NCBI GenBank assembly: GCA_963800505.1
Contig: CAWDBL010000021.1
Coordinates: forward strand, 62,001-126,000
Direction of reading: 5' to 3'
DNA from: Fodinibacter sp963800505
GTDB lineage: Bacteria; Actinomycetota; Actinomycetes; Actinomycetales; Dermatophilaceae
Length of the DNA: 64,000 nt
Shown one piece after another: positions 42,871-52,444 of this stretch. The stretch's first letter is position 1. Each line of letters opens with the position of its first letter. The position numbers and the translations under genes are program-made. The notes under the pieces were generated by a model. The model ran no database searches. It saw only the letters and a list, made by a program, of their open reading frames with translations, and had not been told where the DNA came from.

Positions 42871-43161
42871 ATGAGCACCACCGCCCCCACCCGCCCCGTC
42901 GGCGTGGACATCCAGGAGAGCGAGACCAACCGCTCGGTCGTCGAGGCCATCGAGCTGACCAACGAGGGCTGCACCGTGCAGCACATGCCGGGGCTCGTGC
43001 GGATCACCGCACCCGGCCGCCTCGTGATCACCCGCGAGTCGGTCGAGGAGCGCCTCGGCCGCGAGTGGGAGACCCACGAGTTCCAGCTGGCGATCGTCAG
43101 CTACTTCGGGCACATCAAGGAATGGGATGACGACGAGATCGTCATCGCCTGGGACCACTAG
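42871..43161 (+). CDS. dmpM: Phenol hydroxylase effector/coupling protein (DmpM-type)
   Basis: 96 aa, MmoB/DmpM family. VGVDIQESETNRSVVEAIEL, and C-terminal IVSYFGHIKEWDDDEIVIAW. Binds the hydroxylase and couples electron input to oxygen activation without cofactors. Set between dmpL and dmpN as in Pseudomonas. Confidence 0.93.
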   Translation: MSTTAPTRPVGVDIQESETNRSVVEAIELTNEGCTVQHMPGLVRITAPGRLVITRESVEERLGREWETHEFQLAIVSYFGHIKEWDDDEIVIAWDH

Positions 43162-43239
43162 TCACCCCACGAAGTTCTCCACTCCTTCGTCGCTCCGATA
43201 CTTCGCGAGGACCCCGACCTCACAGACAGGAATTGCACC

Positions 43240-44781
43240 ATGACCATCGCCCCCAAGGCCCCGCGCAAGCTGACCATGAAGCAGCGCTACGAGGCGCTGA
43301 CCCGAGACCTCGACTGGGAGCCGAGCTACGTCGACAAGGCCGACGTCTTCCCCCACACCGAGTTCGAGGGCATCAAGATCCACGACTGGAGCAAGTGGGA
43401 GGACCCCTTCCGCCTGACGGTCGACGCCTACACGAAGTACCAGGCGGAGAAGGACAAGCGGCTGTATGCCGTGCTCGACGGGTTCGCCCAGAGCCAGGGC
43501 CACCTCACCCTGACCGAGGCGTCCTACCTCAACGCGATGAAGCTCTTCCTCCAGGGCGTCACCCCGCTGGAGTACCAGGCGCACCGCAACTTCGCCTACC
43601 TGGCCCGCCACCTCAACGGCCCCGGCCCGCGCTTCGCGGCGCTGTGCCAGTCGATCGACGAGATGCGCCACACGCAGACCGAGATCCACACCCTGTCGAA
43701 CTACAACAAGTACTACGGCGGCTTCCACAACTACCTCGAGCAGCACGACCGGGTCTGGTACCTGTCGGTGCCGAAGTCGTTCTTCGACGACGCCCTGACC
43801 GCAGGCCCGTTCGAGTTCCTCATCGCCATCGGGTTCTCCTTCGAGTACCTGCTGACCAACCTGCTGTTCGTGCCGTTCATGTCGGGCGCCTCGTTCAACG
43901 GTGACCTGCCGACGATGACCTTCGGCTTCTCGGCGCAGAGCGACGAGTCGCGGCACATGACCCTCGGCCTCGAAGCGATCAAGTTCCTGCTCGAGCAGGA
44001 CGAGGCCAACGTGCCGATCGTGCAGGCCTGGATCGACAAGTGGTTCTGGCGCGGCTACCGCGTCACGGCGCTCGTCGCCCAGATGCTCGACTACATGCTG
44101 CCCCGCAAGGTGATGAGCTGGAAGGAGGCGTTCGAGCTCTACTTCGAGGAGCAGATGCTCGGCGGCCTGTTCCAGGACCTCGCCTTCTACGGCATCACGC
44201 CCCCGAAGCACGTCGACGACGCCATCGCCGAGAAGGAGGTGCTGTCGCACCAGGTGTACTGGACCCTCTACCAGTTCTCGCACGCGGCGGCCTTCACCAC
44301 GACGATGCCCGACGCCGATGCCAAGACCTGGCTCTCGGAGAACTACCCCGACACCTTCGACACGCTCTACCGCCCCCTGTGGGACAAGGAGCAGAAGAAC
44401 CTGGATGCCGGTGGGCGGCACTTCGTGCGCGGCCTGCCCCAGCTGTGCCAGGTCTGCCAGATCCCGATGCTCTTCACCGAGCCGGACGACCCGACGACGA
44501 TCTGCCAGCGGCACTCGGAGTACAACGGCGAGAAGTTCCAGACCTGCTCCAACGGGTGCCAGTGGATCTTCGAGCGCGAGCCCGAGAAGTACGTGCAGGC
44601 GTGGCTTCCCGTGCACCAGATCTACCAGGGCAACTGCGGCGGGCCGACCGTGCCCGACGTGCTGGCCTGGTACGGCATCCAGGAAGGTGACGGCGGCGAG
44701 TACAAGGGCTCGGTCGACGACAACAACTGGAACTCGTGGCACAACCTCGCAGACCACTCCCACATCGGATCGGAGGCCTGA
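43240..44781 (+). CDS. dmpN: Phenol hydroxylase large/alpha subunit (DmpN-type)
   Basis: 513-aa di-iron oxygenase subunit that hydroxylates phenol to catechol. Iron ligands by position: Glu111 (LEYQAHRNF), Glu141 and His144 (EMRH), Glu202 (FSFEYLL), Glu236 and His239 (DESRH). Near the C-terminus four cysteines (CQVCQIPM; TCSNGCQWIFE) form a likely metal knot seen in DmpN. ATG 43240 after CAGGAATTGCACC. Full length; no break. The substrate range (phenol or alkylphenol) cannot be read. Confidence 0.96.
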   Translation: MTIAPKAPRKLTMKQRYEALTRDLDWEPSYVDKADVFPHTEFEGIKIHDWSKWEDPFRLTVDAYTKYQAEKDKRLYAVLDGFAQSQGHLTLTEASYLNAMKLFLQGVTPLEYQAHRNFAYLARHLNGPGPRFAALCQSIDEMRHTQTEIHTLSNYNKYYGGFHNYLEQHDRVWYLSVPKSFFDDALTAGPFEFLIAIGFSFEYLLTNLLFVPFMSGASFNGDLPTMTFGFSAQSDESRHMTLGLEAIKFLLEQDEANVPIVQAWIDKWFWRGYRVTALVAQMLDYMLPRKVMSWKEAFELYFEEQMLGGLFQDLAFYGITPPKHVDDAIAEKEVLSHQVYWTLYQFSHAAAFTTTMPDADAKTWLSENYPDTFDTLYRPLWDKEQKNLDAGGRHFVRGLPQLCQVCQIPMLFTEPDDPTTICQRHSEYNGEKFQTCSNGCQWIFEREPEKYVQAWLPVHQIYQGNCGGPTVPDVLAWYGIQEGDGGEYKGSVDDNNWNSWHNLADHSHIGSEA

Positions 44782-44785
44782 GGAC

Positions 44786-45112
44786 ATGGCCGTCAAGAGC
44801 ATCGGAACGTACGACTTCCCGTCCAGGTCGCGTCAGGAGCTGTACGGCGACGACCAGCTCGTGCACCTGTGGTTCCAGGAGAACCCGTGGTTCTGCGCGG
44901 CGGCCTGCTTCCGGGCGCCCAGGGCGATGACCTGGGGTGACTTCTGGAACGCCATCGTCGTGCCCTACGCCGAGGAGGACCCCGACTTCGACCCGGCCGC
45001 CAACCGCGTGTGGACCCTGCACGGCCAGACCTTCGATCCGCGCGACGACCAGACGCTCGAGGAGATCGGCGTCGAGCACAAGGACGTCATCGGGATGAAG
45101 GTCGTCGCCTGA
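44786..45112 (+). CDS. dmpO: Phenol hydroxylase component DmpO
   Basis: 108 aa, ATG 44786, four bases after dmpN. DmpO family: IGTYDFPSRSRQELYGDDQL, VHLWFQENPWFCAAACFRAP. Unknown exact role (P4), tightly linked to hydroxylases. Followed by an intergenic palindrome and then the reductase gene. Confidence 0.92.
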   Translation: MAVKSIGTYDFPSRSRQELYGDDQLVHLWFQENPWFCAAACFRAPRAMTWGDFWNAIVVPYAEEDPDFDPAANRVWTLHGQTFDPRDDQTLEEIGVEHKDVIGMKVVA

Positions 45113-45140
45113 CGCGACGCCGTCCCCCCGCTCGCTCATC

Positions 45141-45217
45141 CCCGACTTCGTGCGACTTACCCGCGGTTCTCGCGGCCGATCCGGCCCGAAACCGTAGGCA
45201 CGTCGCACGAAGTCGGG
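45141..45217. repeat. Intergenic palindrome with CCCGACTTCG ends
   Basis: CCCGACTTCGTGCGAC (45141-45156) pairs perfectly with 45202-45217. Member of the CCCGACT palindrome family seen at 36911, 46381 and 57044. It separates dmpO from the reductase gene. Confidence 0.85.
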
Positions 45218-45267
45218 ATGGCGGGAACACCACCACCCCGCAGCCAGGAATCAGCCAGGAAGCAGCC

Positions 45268-46363
45268 ATGACCCAGACCCACACGATCACCGTCGAGCCG
45301 CTCGGCCGGGAGGTCGAGTGCCGCGAGGACCAGACCATCCTCGACGCGTGCCTGCGCAGCGGGGTCTGGCTGCCGCACTCCTGCACCCACGGCACCTGCG
45401 CCACCTGCAAGGCCGAGGTGGTCGACGGCGACGTCGACCACGGTGCGGCCAGCTCGTTCGCGCTGATGGACTACGAGCGCGACGAGGGCATGCTGCTGCC
45501 CTGCACGGCGTGCCCGCGCTCGGACGTCACCATCGAGGCCGACATCGACGTCGACGAGTCGATCGAGGTCTTCCCGGTGCAGGACTACACCGGCACCGTC
45601 CTCGAGATCACCGAGATCGCCCGCGACACCGTGCGGCTGGTCATCGGGCTCGACCGCGAGATCGGCTTCAACGCCGGGCAGTACCTCAAGTTCCAGGTGC
45701 CGGCGCGTGACGGGCTGCCGTCCGTCGACCGCACCTGGTCGATCGCCTCGCCGCCCACCGAGCCGCGCGAGCTCGAGTTCCACATCCGCAACGTCGCCGG
45801 CGGCCGCGGCACCGACGGCTGGGTCTTCGGGGGCCTGGCCATCGGCGACACCGTGGCGGTCTCCGGCCCCTACGGCCGCTTCGTGCTGAAGACCGACGAC
45901 GACCGGCACGCCATCCTCGTCGGTGGTGGCACCGGCCTCGCACCCCTGAAGTCGATGATCCGCCACGCGCTCGAGGATGCCGCTTACGAGGGCAAGCTGA
46001 CCCTGTACCAGGGTGCGCGCTCGTCGCGAGTGGCTCTACGACGTGGAGTTCTTCCGTTCTCTCGCAACGCAGTTCCCCGACCAGTTCACCTACCGGCCCT
46101 GCCTGTCGGAGGAGACGGCGGAGGACTGCGGTGACGACGCGGCGGCCTTCGGCTTCGGCATGGTCACCGACGTGATCGCCGCCGACCACGCCACCCTCAA
46201 CGGCTGCGCCGGCTACCTCTGCGGGCCCCCGCCGATGGTCGAGGCGGCGCTGAAGACCCTGATGGGCAAGCGGCTCTTCCCGCGCGACATCCACCGCGAG
46301 GACTTCTTCAACGAGGGCGACAAGGCCACCGGCGGCGTCCGCTCCCCGTTGATCAAGCGCTGA
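45268..46363 (+). CDS. dmpP: Phenol hydroxylase reductase (DmpP-type), frame break
   Basis: NADH-dependent FAD/2Fe-2S reductase that feeds the hydroxylase. Starts at ATG 45268. Ferredoxin domain with Cys39, Cys44, Cys47, Cys79; FAD motif RTWSIASPP; NAD motif VGGGTGLAPLKSM. The frame breaks near 46021-46030 (LYQGARS, then REWLYDVEFF in the next frame) and continues to CGPPPMVEAALK and stop 46361-46363. Skipping one base restores the family sequence, so one extra base is present. Annotated as one gene. Confidence 0.9.
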
Positions 46364-46380
46364 CCCGTCCCCCGGGCTTT

Positions 46381-46801
46381 CCCCGACTTTGTAGGGGAGC
46401 GCCCGGGCAACACGCTTGGTAGGTGGGGTGATCGCTCCACTTACGAGGCGGTAGCTCACGGCGAGTGCGGATGCCGTGTGGCCGGCATCCGACCTGACGT
46501 GGCCTACCGCTTGGTAGGTGTGGTGATCGGTCGACTTACGAGGCGGTAGCTCACGGCGAGTGCGGATGCCGTGTGGCCGGCATCCGACCTGACGTGGCCT
46601 ACCGCTTGGTAGGTGTGGTGATCGGTCGACTTACGAGGCGGTAGCTCACGGCGAGTGCGGATGCCGTGCGGCGCCGACCGCCGCCCGCGCACCGAAGCCC
46701 GTGGCCGGCATCCGTAGCCCACCTGCACTGTGCAGGTGAGAAGCCGCCGAAACCGGCCCACCCACGGCGTGTTGCCCGGCCGCTGACCTGCAAAGTCGGG
46801 G
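46381..46801. repeat. 421-bp element with terminal inverted repeats enclosing a 95-bp tandem repeat
   Basis: Ends: CCCCGACTTTGTAGGGGAGC then GCCCGGGCAACACG (46381-46414) is nearly complementary (about 30 of 34) to 46768-46801. Inside are 2.7 copies of a 95-bp unit (46415-46509, 46510-46604, 46605 to about 46671), which starts CTTGGTAGGTG and contains CTTACGAGGCGGTAGCTCAC; copies 2 and 3 are almost identical. No credible gene is present in this 450-bp gap between dmpP and iclR1. Confidence 0.8.
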
Positions 46802-46813
46802 AGGAGCCGGTGG

Positions 46814-47590
46814 TCAGAGGCCGGACTCGCGCAGGAGGCGGCCCAGGGTGAAGGCCGCCGTCCGCACCGCCGGGCCCAAGGTGCCCGGGTCGACCGAGCC
46901 GGTGGCCCCGGTGGCCGACAGCCCGGCGGCCACCTTGCGGTCGGCGCCGAACACCGGTGCCGCCACGCACGAGACGCCCGGGGTGGCCTCCTCGAGGTCG
47001 AGCGCCATGCCGATGGAGCGGATCTTGCGCAGCTCGCGAACGAGCCCGCCGGACGTGCAGATCGTGCGCGGGGTGAGCCGGGGCAGCCCGGCATCGATCC
47101 GCGCCTGCACGGTCGCCGCCGGCGAGTAGGCCAGGATCGCCTTGCCCACACCGGTGGCGTGCGCCGGCAGGCGGCCCCCGGTGCGCGAGGGCACCTCGAG
47201 GCCACCGGTGCCGAGGATCTCGACGTAGACGACGTCGACCCCGTCGAGCACCGCGAGGTGGATGCGCTGGCGGGTCGCCTCGCGCAGGTCCTCCATCACC
47301 GGCAGCGCGGCCTCGGACAGCGAGCGGTGCTGCGGCACCAGCTCACCGCGCTCGAAGAGCCACATCCCCAGCCGGTAGCCGTCCCCCGAAGGACCGGACT
47401 CCTGGCGTTCCAGCACCCGCAGGGCCACCAGCTCACCGGTGATCCGGTGCACCGTCGACTTGGCCAGCCCGGTCCGTCGGGACAGCTCCACCAGGCTCAG
47501 CACGGGGTCGCGCTCGTCGAAGGCCCCGACGATGGCGGCGGCCCGTGCGAGCAGGCTCACAGGCGCCGCGTTCCGCTCAGTGGAACGCAT
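46814..47590 (-). CDS. IclR-family regulator 1
   Basis: 258 aa, ATG 47590. Helix-turn-helix VELSRRTGLAKSTVHRITGEL at residues 37-57, then an effector-binding IclR domain (LEVPSRTGGRLPAHATGVGK, AILAYSPAATVQARI, VAAPVFGADRKVAAGLSATG). Divergent from iclR2; operator 47570-47586 overlaps its own 5' coding end. Likely regulates the meta-cleavage genes. Confidence 0.93.
   Translation of the reverse strand: MRSTERNAAPVSLLARAAAIVGAFDERDPVLSLVELSRRTGLAKSTVHRITGELVALRVLERQESGPSGDGYRLGMWLFERGELVPQHRSLSEAALPVMEDLREATRQRIHLAVLDGVDVVYVEILGTGGLEVPSRTGGRLPAHATGVGKAILAYSPAATVQARIDAGLPRLTPRTICTSGGLVRELRKIRSIGMALDLEEATPGVSCVAAPVFGADRKVAAGLSATGATGSVDPGTLGPAVRTAAFTLGRLLRESGL
47570..47586. promoter_or_regulatory. 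IclR-type operator at the iclR1 start
   Basis: GTTCC-GCTCAGT-GGAAC lies inside codons 2-7 of iclR1, between the divergent IclR genes. Third instance of the shared GTTCC-N7-GGAAC motif; an autoregulatory position. Confidence 0.65.
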
Positions 47591-47659
47591 TCGTTGATCG
47601 AACCACGTCCGAGGGCGCACTGTCAGCCCATCGACCCATCGGGCAAGGGAGCCAAAAGC

Positions 47660-48469
47660 ATGTCGATCGTTCTTCAGGACCAGGCGTGGTGCGCCACGAC
47701 CCCCAAGCGAGCGCAGGGGGACGACCACCACGGATCGGGGCTGAAGTCGGTGGGCAGCGCCCTCGACGTGCTCGAGTGCTTCGCCCTCGACGGCGAGCTG
47801 GGGGTCTCCGACATCGCCCGCCGGCTGGGCGTCGCCAAGTCGACGGCGCACCGGCTGCTGCAGACCCTCGCCAGCCGCGGCTTCGTCGAGCAGGACGTGC
47901 AGAACGGCCAGTACCGCCTCGGCCTGCACGTCTACGAGCTCGGGGCGCTGGCCCTGGCCCGCAACGAGCTGCGCCACGTGGCCCTCCCCACCCTGCGCCA
48001 GGTGGCCGCCAGCACCGGGCTGACCGTCAACTTCTCCGTGCCCGACGGCCCGGACGTCGTCTTCGTCGAGCGCATCGAGAACACCGACGGGGTGCGCTTC
48101 CTGGGCCACTTCGGCCGCCGGCTGCCCTCGCACACCACCAGCAGTGGCAAGGCCATGGCGGCCTGGAACCCCGAGGCCGACCTCGCCCGCCGCCGCGCCG
48201 GCTTCCCCCCGCGGGTCAACAAGACCGTGCGCACCGAGGCCGACTGGCTGCGGTGCCTGGAGTCGGTGCGCAAGGTCGGGTATGCCGTGTCGCACGGTGA
48301 GTCCTTCGACGGCGCCTCGTCGGTGGCCGTGCCGGTGATCTCGCGCCGCGTGGCGATCGCGTCGGTGTCGGTGTTCGGCCCGACCGAGGCGATCCAGCCG
48401 CAGGTCGACCGCCTGGTGCCGGTGCTCGTGGCGGCCAGCCGGCGCATCGCCCGCGCCCACATCGCCTGA
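47660..48469 (+). CDS. IclR-family regulator 2
   Basis: 269 aa from ATG 47660 (CAAGGGAGCCAAAAGC upstream). HTH VSDIARRLGVAKSTAHRLLQ at residues 49-68, IclR effector domain (RRLPSHTTSSGKAMAAWNPE; SFDGASSVAVPVISRRVAIA). Same strand as and upstream of the hydratase operon. Differs clearly from iclR1 in sequence, so not a recent duplicate; one may respond to a substrate and the other to an intermediate. Confidence 0.93.
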   Translation: MSIVLQDQAWCATTPKRAQGDDHHGSGLKSVGSALDVLECFALDGELGVSDIARRLGVAKSTAHRLLQTLASRGFVEQDVQNGQYRLGLHVYELGALALARNELRHVALPTLRQVAASTGLTVNFSVPDGPDVVFVERIENTDGVRFLGHFGRRLPSHTTSSGKAMAAWNPEADLARRRAGFPPRVNKTVRTEADWLRCLESVRKVGYAVSHGESFDGASSVAVPVISRRVAIASVSVFGPTEAIQPQVDRLVPVLVAASRRIARAHIA

Positions 48470-48540
48470 GGCGCGACCCACTCGAAGGACCCCGCACCGG
48501 CCCCCACCGGGCCCCCCGCCGGTCACTGACCGGCGGCGAT

Positions 48541-48557
48541 GTTCCCGGGAGCGGAAC
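48541..48557. promoter_or_regulatory. IclR-type operator, upstream of lower-pathway operon
   Basis: GTTCC-CGGGAGC-GGAAC, 100 bp before the hydratase start. Closest relative of the copy at 39327, sharing the flanks TGTTCCCG and GGAACGTG. Confidence 0.75.
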
Positions 48558-48656
48558 GTGGCGCGCACGGCATCCGGCATCTCCGTACCGTCGGAACGGA
48601 AGGCGCCGCCCCGCCTCGCCCCGCGCCGTCGCGCGCAGGCCCCAGGAAGGAAACCC

Positions 48657-49439
48657 GTGGACGACTCGACCCGCACGCAGGTCGCCGGTGCGCTGCTCGC
48701 GGCCTACGACTCCAAGGAGCCGCTCGAGCCGCTCACCGCGACCCACGAGGGGATGACGCTCGAGGACGCCTACGCGATCCAGATGCTGCAGATCGACCAG
48801 CGCCTGGCCCAGGGCCGCACCGTGCAGGGGCACAAGGTCGGCCTCACCAGCGCCGCGATGCAGCGGCTGCTCGGCGTCACCGACCCCGACTACGGCCACC
48901 TGCTCGACGACTTCTTCCACCTCGAGCACATGCCGATCCCGATCGACCTGTTCGTGCAGCCGCGCATCGAGCCCGAGGTCGCCTTCGTGCTCAAGAAGCC
49001 GCTCAAGGGCCCCGGCGTCACCGTGCACGAGGCGCTGCGCGCCGTCGACTTCGTGCTGCCCGCCCTGGAGATCGTCGACAGCCGGATCCGCGACTGGAAG
49101 ATCGGCCTGTTCGACACCATCGCCGACAACGCCAGCTCGGGTGCGGTCGTGCTCGGCTCCACCCCCACTGACGTCGGCGCGGTCGACCTGCGCCTGGCAG
49201 GGGCCACCTTCCACCGCAACGGTGAGGTCGTCGGCACCGGTGCCGGTGGCGCCGTGCTCGGCTCCCCGCTGAACTCCCTCGTCTGGCTCGCCAACACCGT
49301 CGGCGCCCGCGGGGTCACCCTCGAGAAGGGCCACGTCGTGCTGCCCGGCTCGGTCTGCGCCATGTCCGCCGTCGCCGCGGGCGACGTCTTCACCGCGACG
49401 TTCGCCGGGCTCGGCAGCGTCACCGCCCGGTTCGTCTGA
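48657..49439 (+). CDS. dmpE: 2-hydroxypenta-2,4-dienoate hydratase
   Basis: Adds water to 2-oxopent-4-enoate giving 4-hydroxy-2-oxovalerate. 260 aa from GTG 48657 (AGGAAGGAAACCC upstream). FAH-like/MhpD fold: GHKVGLTSAAMQRLLG, QPRIEPEVAFVLKKPL (metal ligands), DSRIRDWKIGLFDTIADNAS. Related to the decarboxylase at 51635 (same superfamily). First gene of the lower operon. Confidence 0.93.
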   Translation: MDDSTRTQVAGALLAAYDSKEPLEPLTATHEGMTLEDAYAIQMLQIDQRLAQGRTVQGHKVGLTSAAMQRLLGVTDPDYGHLLDDFFHLEHMPIPIDLFVQPRIEPEVAFVLKKPLKGPGVTVHEALRAVDFVLPALEIVDSRIRDWKIGLFDTIADNASSGAVVLGSTPTDVGAVDLRLAGATFHRNGEVVGTGAGGAVLGSPLNSLVWLANTVGARGVTLEKGHVVLPGSVCAMSAVAAGDVFTATFAGLGSVTARFV

Positions 49440-49467
49440 ACTCCCCCGCCTTAACCGAAGGAGCGCC

Positions 49468-50484
49468 ATGTCCACCTCCCCCAGGACCACGGGCACCGCC
49501 GCCATCGTCGGCCCCGGCAACATCGGCACCGACCTGATGTTCAAGCTGATGCGCCGCAGCGACGTGCTCGACCCGCGCTGGATGATCGGGGTCGACCCGG
49601 CATCCGACGGCCTGCGCCGCGCCAAGTCGCTCGGCCTCGCGGCCAGCCACGAGGGCGTCGACTGGCTCCTCGCCCAGGACGAGCTGCCCGACATCGTCTT
49701 CGAGTGCACCTCGGCCAAGGCGCACGAGGCGAACGCCCCGCGCTACGCCGAGGCCGGCATCCTCGCCGTCGACCTCACCCCTGCGGCGGTCGGCCCCTAC
49801 CTCTGCCCACCGGTCAACCTCGACTTCAACCTCGACGCGATGAACGTCAACATGATCACCTGCGGTGGCCAGGCCACGACGCCGATGGTCAAGGCGGTCT
49901 CCTCCGTCGTCCCGGTGCCGTATGCCGAGATCGTCGCCTCGATCTCGAGCAAGTCCGCCGGCCCGGGCACCCGCGCCAACATCGACGAGTTCACCGAGAC
50001 CACCTCCGCGGCCCTGGAGGTCGTCGGCGGCGCCGAGCGCGGCAAGGCGATCATCATCCTCAACCCGGTCGAGCCCCCGCTGATGATGCGCAACTCCGTG
50101 TTCTGCGCCATCCCGGAGGAGGCCGCGGAGCCCGGCGTGCTGCAGGACCGCATCCTGGCCTCCATCCACGCGATGGTCGCCGAGGTGCAGGACTACGTGC
50201 CCGGCTACCACCTGCGGGCCGACCCCCAGTTCGACCACGCCCGCGAGACCTGGAAGGGCATGGCCCGCGTGTTCGTGCCCATCGAGGTCAAGGGCCGCGG
50301 CGACTACCTGCCCGACTACGCGGGCAACCTCGACATCATCACCGCGGCCGCGGCCCGGGTCGGCGACATCATGGTCGCCCACCGGCTCGGCGTCGCGTCC
50401 ACGTGGAAGTCGTCGGCCGCGCTCGGCGACGTCCCTGACCCGCTCGTCGGCGCCGGCGTCGACGCGCAGAAGGCCGGTGTCTGA
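49468..50484 (+). CDS. dmpF: Acetaldehyde dehydrogenase (acylating)
   Basis: CoA-dependent oxidation of acetaldehyde to acetyl-CoA with NAD. 338 aa; nucleotide motif AAIVGPGNIGTDLMFKLMRR, catalytic Cys132 (NMITCGGQATTP), matching DmpF numbering. Works in complex with the aldolase encoded by the next gene, channeling acetaldehyde. ATG 49468 after AAGGAGCGCC. Confidence 0.95.
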   Translation: MSTSPRTTGTAAIVGPGNIGTDLMFKLMRRSDVLDPRWMIGVDPASDGLRRAKSLGLAASHEGVDWLLAQDELPDIVFECTSAKAHEANAPRYAEAGILAVDLTPAAVGPYLCPPVNLDFNLDAMNVNMITCGGQATTPMVKAVSSVVPVPYAEIVASISSKSAGPGTRANIDEFTETTSAALEVVGGAERGKAIIILNPVEPPLMMRNSVFCAIPEEAAEPGVLQDRILASIHAMVAEVQDYVPGYHLRADPQFDHARETWKGMARVFVPIEVKGRGDYLPDYAGNLDIITAAAARVGDIMVAHRLGVASTWKSSAALGDVPDPLVGAGVDAQKAGV

Positions 50485-50485
50485 C

Positions 50486-51635
50486 ATGGGCGACATGACC
50501 ATCCGTCCCGAGGACGTCCCCGTCGTCGTCGACGAGCTGACCGAGACCGACGTGCTCGCCAACACCCCCAAGGCGGGCGGCGAGCGCGACCTGCGGATCA
50601 CCGACTCCACGCTGCGCGACGGCTCGCACGCGATGAGCCACCAGTTCACCGAGGAGCAGGTGCGCGGCGTCGTGCACGCCCTGGACAGCGCCGGCGTGCA
50701 GGTCATCGAGGTGTCGCACGGCGACGGCCTCGGCGGCTCGAGCTTCAACTACGGCTTCTCCAAGGTCGCGGAGATGAAGCTCATCTCCGCCGCCGTCGAG
50801 GAGGCCACCCAGGCCAGGATCGCCATCCTGATGCTCCCCGGGCTCGGCACCCTGCACGACCTGAAGAACGCGCACGCGGCCGGCGCCTCGGTGGCGCGGA
50901 TCGCCACCCACTGCACCGAGGCCGACGTCTCGATCCAGCACTTCGGGGCGGCCCGGGCGCTCGGCATGGAGACCGTCGGGTTCCTCATGCTCAGCCACAA
51001 GGCCTCGCCGGCCACGCTCGCCGAGCAGGCCCGCATCATGGTGGATGCCGGGGCGCAGTGCGTCTACGTCGTCGACTCCGCGGGGGCGCTGGTGCTCAGC
51101 GACGCGCAGGAGCGGATCACCTCCGTCATCAACGAGATCGGCAGGGAGGCGCAGGTCGGCTTCCACGGCCACCAGAACCTCAGCCTCGGCATCGCCAACT
51201 CGGTGCTGGCCTACCAGGCCGGTGCGCTGCAGATCGACGGCGCGCTGTGCGCCCTCGGCGCCGGCGCTGGCAACAGCCCCACCGAGGTGCTCGCCGCGAC
51301 CTTCGCGCGGATGGGCATCCGCACCGGCGTCGACCTGGGCGAGGTGCTGTCGGCCGCCGAGGACGTCGTTCGCCCCTTCATCCCCCGCCTGCCGTGGATG
51401 GACCGCGCGTCGATCACCCAGGGCTACGCGGGTGTCTACTCGAGCTTCCTGCTGCACGCCGAGCGGGCGGCCGCGCGCTACGACGTGCCGGCCCACGAGA
51501 TCCTGACCAAGGTCGGCGAGTACGGCTACGTCGGCGGCCAGGAGGACATGATCATCGACATCGCCCTGCAGCTCGCCGAGGAGAAGAGCGCACCTCATCG
51601 ACCTCGGCGACCTCGCCGGCATGGGCGTGCGCTGA
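50486..51635 (+). CDS. dmpG: 4-hydroxy-2-oxovalerate aldolase, frame break near the end
   Basis: Cleaves 4-hydroxy-2-oxovalerate to pyruvate and acetaldehyde. TIM-barrel HMGL-like: ITDSTLRDGSHAMSHQFTEE, VSHGDGLGGSSFNYGF, QVGFHGHQNLSLGIANSVLA and a C-terminal subunit-contact region. The frame breaks at about 51583-51590; skipping one base gives a natural end LIDLGDLAGMGVR, stop 51633-51635, overlapping dmpH (TGATG). Without this the protein would be fused to the decarboxylase, which is not plausible. ATG 50486, one base after the dmpF stop. Confidence 0.92.
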
Positions 51636-52442
51636 TGGCCGGCGAGGCACCCGCGGGGGGCTGGGACGTCGCGTCCGTCGCCGCCGAGCTGCTGGCCTGT
51701 GAGGACGAGCGCCGTGAGCGCCCGCCGTTCACCGACGAGTGGCCCGGGCTCGACCTCGACACGGGCTACGAGATCCAGGACCTCAACCTCGCCACACGCC
51801 TCGAGCGCGGCGAGAAGCTGATCGGCGTCAAGCTGGGCCTGACCAGCCGGGCCAAGCAGCAGCGGATGGGCGTGCACTTCCCGTTCGTCGCCTGGCTCAC
51901 CGACGCGATGGTGCTGCCCGTGGGCGACCCGGTGCCGCAGAGCCGGCTGATCCACCCGCGCATCGAGCCCGAGATCGTCTTCGTGATGGGCGAGCGGCTC
52001 GAGGGCCCGGGCGTCACCTGCGCCCAGGCCATGGGAGCGGTGGAGACGGTGTGGGGTGGCGCGGAGGTCATCGACAGCCGCTACCAGGACTTCCGCTTCA
52101 CCGCCGGCGACGTCGCGGCCGACAACGCGTCATCCGGCGCCTTCGTCACCGGGCCGATCGGGCTGCCCCCGGCCGAGCTCGACCTCGCGCTCGAGGCCGT
52201 GCTCGTCGAGGTCGGCGGTGTCATCGTCGACTCGGCGACCGGCGCCGCGGTGCAGGGCCACCCCGGCGAGGCGCTCGCGCTGGCCGCCAACGACCTGGCC
52301 CGACGCGGGCCACGCCATCGAGGCCGGCTGGATCGTGCTCACCGGCGGCATGACGGATGCCGTGTTCTCGCCGCCCGGGTCGAGCACCGCGCTGCACTTC
52401 ACCAACCTCGGTTCGGTGTTCCTCAACGGCGGGACGGAGTAG
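51635..52442 (+). CDS. dmpH: 4-oxalocrotonate decarboxylase, frame break near the end
   Basis: Converts 2-oxo-3-hexenedioate to 2-oxopent-4-enoate. MhpD/DmpH superfamily: IGVKLGLTSRAKQQRMG, HPRIEPEIVFVMGERLEG, VIDSRYQDFRF. The frame breaks within GGGCC at 52307-52311; after skipping a base it ends with IEAGWIVLTGGMTDAVF and FTNLGSVFLNGG, stop 52440-52442. Tautomerase starts two bases later. Confidence 0.92.
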
Positions 52443-52444
52443 CC

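Noticed and set aside
43162..44802. A 546-residue open frame on the minus strand opposite dmpN
   Set aside because: Shadow of the hydroxylase gene; composition typical of antisense translation.
46415..46671. CRISPR array
   Set aside because: 95-bp units adjoin without spacers and no cas genes occur nearby; these are plain tandem repeats.
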